Below are positions 7,121 to 9,438 of a DNA stretch of 9,438 nt, one piece after another. The stretch spans positions 1 to 9,438 of the forward strand of contig CAJKOW010000060.1 in NCBI GenBank assembly GCA_905201685.1, read 5' to 3'. Below the pieces are notes generated by a model. That model saw only the letters and a list, made by a program, of their open reading frames with translations, ran no database searches and had not been told where the DNA came from. Numbering within the stretch: position 1 is the first letter of the stretch; each line of letters begins with the position of its first letter. The DNA is from an uncultured Bacteroides sp. GTDB lineage: Bacteria; Bacteroidota; Bacteroidia; Bacteroidales; Bacteroidaceae. The position numbers were made by a program, and so were the translations under genes.

Positions 7121-7147
7121 TCTCCGTCGTTATATAGTGGACGGAGA
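7121..7147 (+). other. Stem-loop in the 3' UTR of the PCMD lipoprotein gene
   Basis: TCTCCGTC (7121-7128) pairs perfectly with GACGGAGA (7140-7147) around an 11-nt AT-rich loop, 12 bp after the stop codon. No T-run follows. It precedes the real terminator by 15 bp and could protect the mRNA 3' end. Confidence 0.45.
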
Positions 7148-7162
7148 TATGGATTTTATAGT

Positions 7163-7201
7163 AAGGGAATATGCCGGGAAGCTGGTTTATTCCCTTTTTT
7201 T
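7163..7201 (+). terminator. Intrinsic terminator of the PCMD lipoprotein gene
   Basis: AAGGGAATA (7163-7171) pairs with TATTCCCTT (7188-7196), and seven Ts run from 7195 to 7201. The 16-nt loop can add a short GCC/GGT stem. This is a textbook rho-independent terminator 54 bp after the stop codon. Confidence 0.85.
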
Positions 7202-7205
7202 GTTT

Positions 7206-7274
7206 GTTACTGCAATAACGGATACAGTGTTACTGCAGTAACGGTTGCAGTGTTGCTGCAACAATGGATGCAGC
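7206..7274. repeat. Three 23-bp tandem repeats with dyad symmetry
   Basis: The units are 7206-7228, 7229-7251 and 7252-7274. Each begins GTTRCTGCA and ends in GCAGT, ACAGT or GCAGC. Unit 2 contains the perfect 14-bp palindrome GTTACTGCAGTAAC, and unit 1 differs from it by one base (GTTACTGCAATAAC). In unit 3, TTGCTGCA (7253-7260) pairs with TGCAGCAA (7269-7276). The array lies between the two convergent terminators, outside either expected transcript. Together with those terminators it accounts for most of the 310-bp gap 7109-7418; I see nothing else in 7280-7328. Its function is unknown. Confidence 0.75.
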
Positions 7275-7328
7275 AATGTAGGATTGGTTATTGTGACAGA
7301 TGACTGTAAGTTGTAGGGATATATTCTG

Positions 7329-7402
7329 AAAAAATCGACAGGGTTCGTCGGACTGTTCTGCCATAGGATAAGAATGGTTGAACTGTTTCGACGAACTCTG
7401 TC
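7329..7402 (-). terminator. Intrinsic terminator of the barrel/PCMD operon
   Basis: On the minus strand CGACGAAC (7350 down to 7343) forms the 3' arm of a 14-bp stem made by 7389-7402 and 7337-7350, with one non-Watson-Crick (G/T) position. Six Ts (7334 down to 7329) follow two bases later. The loop of about 38 nt may fold further (GTTC 7355-7358 with GAAC 7380-7383). It starts 17 bp after the stop codon of the barrel gene. Confidence 0.8.
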
Positions 7403-7418
7403 TGGTTGTTGGATGGGG

Positions 7419-8204
7419 TTAGAACCAATATCCGAATCCTACGTTCAGGTAGATGGGATACATGGCAAAGGTTATTGTATCAAAGTCTTTTTGGAAAATG
7501 TCATTCAGTCCCCACGTCAGGTCGGCATGTACATTCAGATGCTTGAAGGCACGCCATTCGCCACCCAGTTGCAGACCCCATTGGAATTTGCGGAGCTCAT
7601 TGCTAAAGTCGTAGGTGGCAATGCTTTCTCCTTCGAAGTTGACCCGTGAACCTGTGGCATCGGGCGTTCTTAGGTGGCCTTCGTAAACATTACCCGAGAA
7701 GTTGCCTTCCAGCAGATACGAGAAGTAAGGACCAGCCACCAATTTCCAACGTGAGCTGATACGGTAGTTGGCAAGTACGGGTACGGTGAGGTAATTGTTT
7801 TTCACCTGGGTCTTTACGCCTCCAGTCCAAAGCCCTTGCAGTTCTCCTCCGTTGGTATTGATGATTTTCATATTATAGTTCTTCACAGTGGCTTCGGTTG
7901 TCATGCTTTTGTTTTCCAGACGCAGACCGATGGTCAGTCCCCATATTTTTTTTATGTCAAACCATTTGGTAGCGTTTCCTTCGATGGAAATGGCCATACT
8001 GGGCGAGTAGCCGTCAATGCTACGTATTTCTTCGGGCAAGGGCAGGGGGGAAGTTCCACCGATGCTGAATCCTGCTTTCAGTGAGTATTCCCAGCCGTGC
8101 AGATAGGACTGGATGATGCTTTTGTTACGCTCTTTCTGAGCCCATGCAGGAATGGTGCTCATGCTTAATATCAGGGCGGCTATGATGATATGGTATTTTT
8201 TCAT
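7419..8204 (-). CDS. PorT-like outer-membrane beta-barrel protein
   Basis: 261-aa predicted outer-membrane beta-barrel of unknown function. A Sec signal peptide (MKKYHIIIAALILSMS, cleavage probably after AWA at residue 22) leads into alternating beta-strands rich in aromatic residues and Gly, such as WEYSLKAGFSIGG (38-50), WGLTIGLRLENKS (88-100), YLTVPVLANYRIS (138-150), WKLVAGPYFSYLLEG (153-167), WGLQLGGEWRAF (209-220) and IYLNVGFGYWF (251-261). The final Phe matches the C-terminal signal read by the BAM machinery. The size and the 'YLTVPVL' strand are typical of the PorT/OMP_b-brl_2 group. It follows the second PCMD lipoprotein gene by 30 bp on the same strand and is almost surely co-transcribed with it. 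A transport or anchoring role for the lipoprotein partner is inference; no substrate can be named. Confidence 0.85.
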   Translation of the reverse strand: MKKYHIIIAALILSMSTIPAWAQKERNKSIIQSYLHGWEYSLKAGFSIGGTSPLPLPEEIRSIDGYSPSMAISIEGNATKWFDIKKIWGLTIGLRLENKSMTTEATVKNYNMKIINTNGGELQGLWTGGVKTQVKNNYLTVPVLANYRISSRWKLVAGPYFSYLLEGNFSGNVYEGHLRTPDATGSRVNFEGESIATYDFSNELRKFQWGLQLGGEWRAFKHLNVHADLTWGLNDIFQKDFDTITFAMYPIYLNVGFGYWF

Positions 8205-8234
8205 AATGATATTTATTACGTTACAGCTTCTTGA

Positions 8235-9377
8235 TTAATGAGTGCTTTCTTGGCAGATCAGTTCTACTTCATCGATGTAGAGTGTGCTTCCCACGGCGCC
8301 GTTGAAGTAGGCACCATCAAAACTGGAGGAGAAAACTATGCCGAGTTTGTATTCACCGTTGGCCAGTTTTTCCTCATCGACGGTTTTGCCTGCTTTCATT
8401 TCGAAAGGAATGTCGAAGCGGGTCCAGTTGTCTGCTTCACGTGCTTCTTCTTCAGAAATGCGTGCCACGGCCACTAACGAAGGGTGAGTCAGCGCATTTG
8501 ATCCGTTCAGCATGAAGGCGTTGTCCGAAGCTTCGTAGAAGATGGCATAAATGTCGAAGCGGTCTTTCCGGCTTGCATTGGGCTGTCCCGATTCGGTAAA
8601 GACGCTTCCGGCCTTGTACTTGTAATATCCGGTCAGTCGCATGGGACGTTTGAAAAACTTGAATCCGAACTTGGTGGCAGCCGGGGCATCTTTCAGAGCA
8701 TCTCCGAGTTCGAAGTTACCGATGAAGAGATTGCCGGCGGCAATATACATTTTTACCATAGCACCGAAACTGCCGGTGTCTTTGGTCTCCAGTTTGACAC
8801 AGTTGCCTATGTAGCCATCTGCCGATAACATGGTAGGATATCCGGTGCGGTCCTTTGCCATGCTGGTCAGTTCGTAACCGGGATTTCCGCTGGCCCATTG
8901 CAGGATTTTCTTTGAATCTCCTATGGCTGTGGGCTCGTTTTCTTCGTAAAGGATGTCGTATTTACTGGTCGATCCTTCGAGTAGTTGCTCGAAGCGGAAG
9001 GTTGTGGGCAGTTCTGTCAGGATTATCCGAATGGTATATACGGCTTTCCATTCCCCGTCTTCCGATGTGACGGTGAAGGTACGCGAATGATCGTCTTCGC
9101 TAAAGTCATATATGTTTCCGTTGTCACCTTGTTTTTTTTCGTTGACTTCGATAACGGCACCATCAGGCAGAACAAATTTCAGCTCTTGTTTTGACAGGTC
9201 TGCTCCTTTTTGTACATAGAGCAGGATTCGTTTTTCGGTATTGTTTATATCCGTCAGTTGGATGTCGGCTCCGCTACATCCGTCTATTGCAGCTTCCTTG
9301 TTCAGTGCCTCATCTTGTATGCACGATGTCATAGCCATGCCAATACCCAGCATAAGTATCCATTTCCTGAGGTTCAT
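8235..9377 (-). CDS. PCMD-domain lipoprotein
   Basis: 380-aa predicted lipoprotein of unknown function, first gene of the operon with the barrel. The signal peptide MNLRKWILMLGIGMAMTSC carries a lipobox at Cys19, and IQDE follows, compatible with surface export. Residues about 35-122 form an Ig-like beta domain (FTVTSEDGEWKAVYTIRI near its end) comparable in position to that of the protein at 5624-7108. Residues about 124-380 form a PCMD domain, with NLFIGNFELGDAL (216-228), TKFGFK, RLTGYYKYKAGS (247-258) and VFSSSFDGAYFNGAVGSTL (348-366). These match SIFIGTF, KGMYKYQAG and CSSSKDGDQFKGAGNSTL of the other PCMD protein in order and spacing, so the two are paralogous. It lacks the calycin-like domain. 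The frame extends to a TTG at 9407, but the ATG at 9377 starts the signal peptide and follows an AAGGAAG Shine-Dalgarno-like stretch (9387-9381). Its promoter is probably in or just beyond 9378-9438. Confidence 0.85.
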   Translation of the reverse strand: MNLRKWILMLGIGMAMTSCIQDEALNKEAAIDGCSGADIQLTDINNTEKRILLYVQKGADLSKQELKFVLPDGAVIEVNEKKQGDNGNIYDFSEDDHSRTFTVTSEDGEWKAVYTIRIILTELPTTFRFEQLLEGSTSKYDILYEENEPTAIGDSKKILQWASGNPGYELTSMAKDRTGYPTMLSADGYIGNCVKLETKDTGSFGAMVKMYIAAGNLFIGNFELGDALKDAPAATKFGFKFFKRPMRLTGYYKYKAGSVFTESGQPNASRKDRFDIYAIFYEASDNAFMLNGSNALTHPSLVAVARISEEEAREADNWTRFDIPFEMKAGKTVDEEKLANGEYKLGIVFSSSFDGAYFNGAVGSTLYIDEVELICQESTH

Positions 9378-9380
9378 AGT

Positions 9381-9387
9381 CTTCCTT
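9381..9387 (-). promoter_or_regulatory. Ribosome binding site supporting the 9377 start
   Basis: On the minus strand AAGGAAG (9387 down to 9381) lies three bases before the ATG at 9377-9375. It is one of the few purine-rich Shine-Dalgarno-like stretches in the window and favours this start over the TTG at 9407. Upstream, 9405-9438 is very AT-rich, but no clean -33/-7 pair is visible before the window ends. Confidence 0.45.
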
Positions 9388-9438
9388 AATTCCGCAACAC
9401 CTTTCAAAAAAAATAATTTAAAGTACTGAGTAATAATA

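Noticed and set aside
7206..7274. Possible CRISPR array
   Set aside because: The 23-bp units are contiguous with no unique spacers, and no cas gene is nearby.
7374..7649. A 91-codon open frame on the + strand at the end of the barrel gene
   Set aside because: It is antisense to the C-terminal strands of the barrel and to the minus-strand terminator.
5624..9377. Polysaccharide-utilisation locus
   Set aside because: There is no SusC-like TonB-dependent receptor, SusD-like protein, glycosidase or hybrid regulator. The barrel is about 260 residues, far too small for SusC.

Overview
The window looks like chromosomal DNA of a Bacteroides species or a close relative in the Bacteroidales. The signs are Bacteroidota-type -7 boxes (TAnnTTTG), weak or absent Shine-Dalgarno sequences, a TopB of the DAGxEGE type, lipoproteins with acidic residues right after the lipobox cysteine, and Bacteroides-typical families (PCMD, calycin-like, PorT-like barrel). 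This is inferred from motifs, not from a database match. No tRNA, rRNA, CRISPR array, transposase or phage gene is visible.

Left half (1-5233), housekeeping genes. A terminator-like hairpin and three imperfect 22-bp direct repeats precede topB (DNA topoisomerase III, + strand). topB converges on an M20 family dipeptidase (- strand). Between them lies a strong nested inverted repeat that probably terminates topB. Upstream of the dipeptidase on the same strand is aroC (chorismate synthase). The aroC-dipeptidase gap holds a second GGAGGGG-type palindrome related to the one inside the topB terminator.

Right half (5234-9438), cell-envelope genes. An AT-rich 390-bp divergent region separates aroC from a lipoprotein gene on the + strand (start corrected to 5624). 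That lipoprotein has a calycin-like barrel, an Ig-like/DUF5018-like domain and a C-terminal PCMD domain. It converges on a two-gene - strand operon made of a second PCMD lipoprotein (start corrected to 9377) followed 30 bp later by a PorT-like outer-membrane beta-barrel. The convergent gap holds one intrinsic terminator for each strand and three 23-bp tandem repeats with dyad symmetry.

How the genes may work together: the two PCMD proteins share a clearly related C-terminal domain and flank a small barrel, so they look like parts of one outer-membrane or surface assembly of unknown function. This PCMD/barrel/PCMD cluster is the least understood and most interesting part of the window. The topB, dipeptidase and aroC genes appear ordinary.
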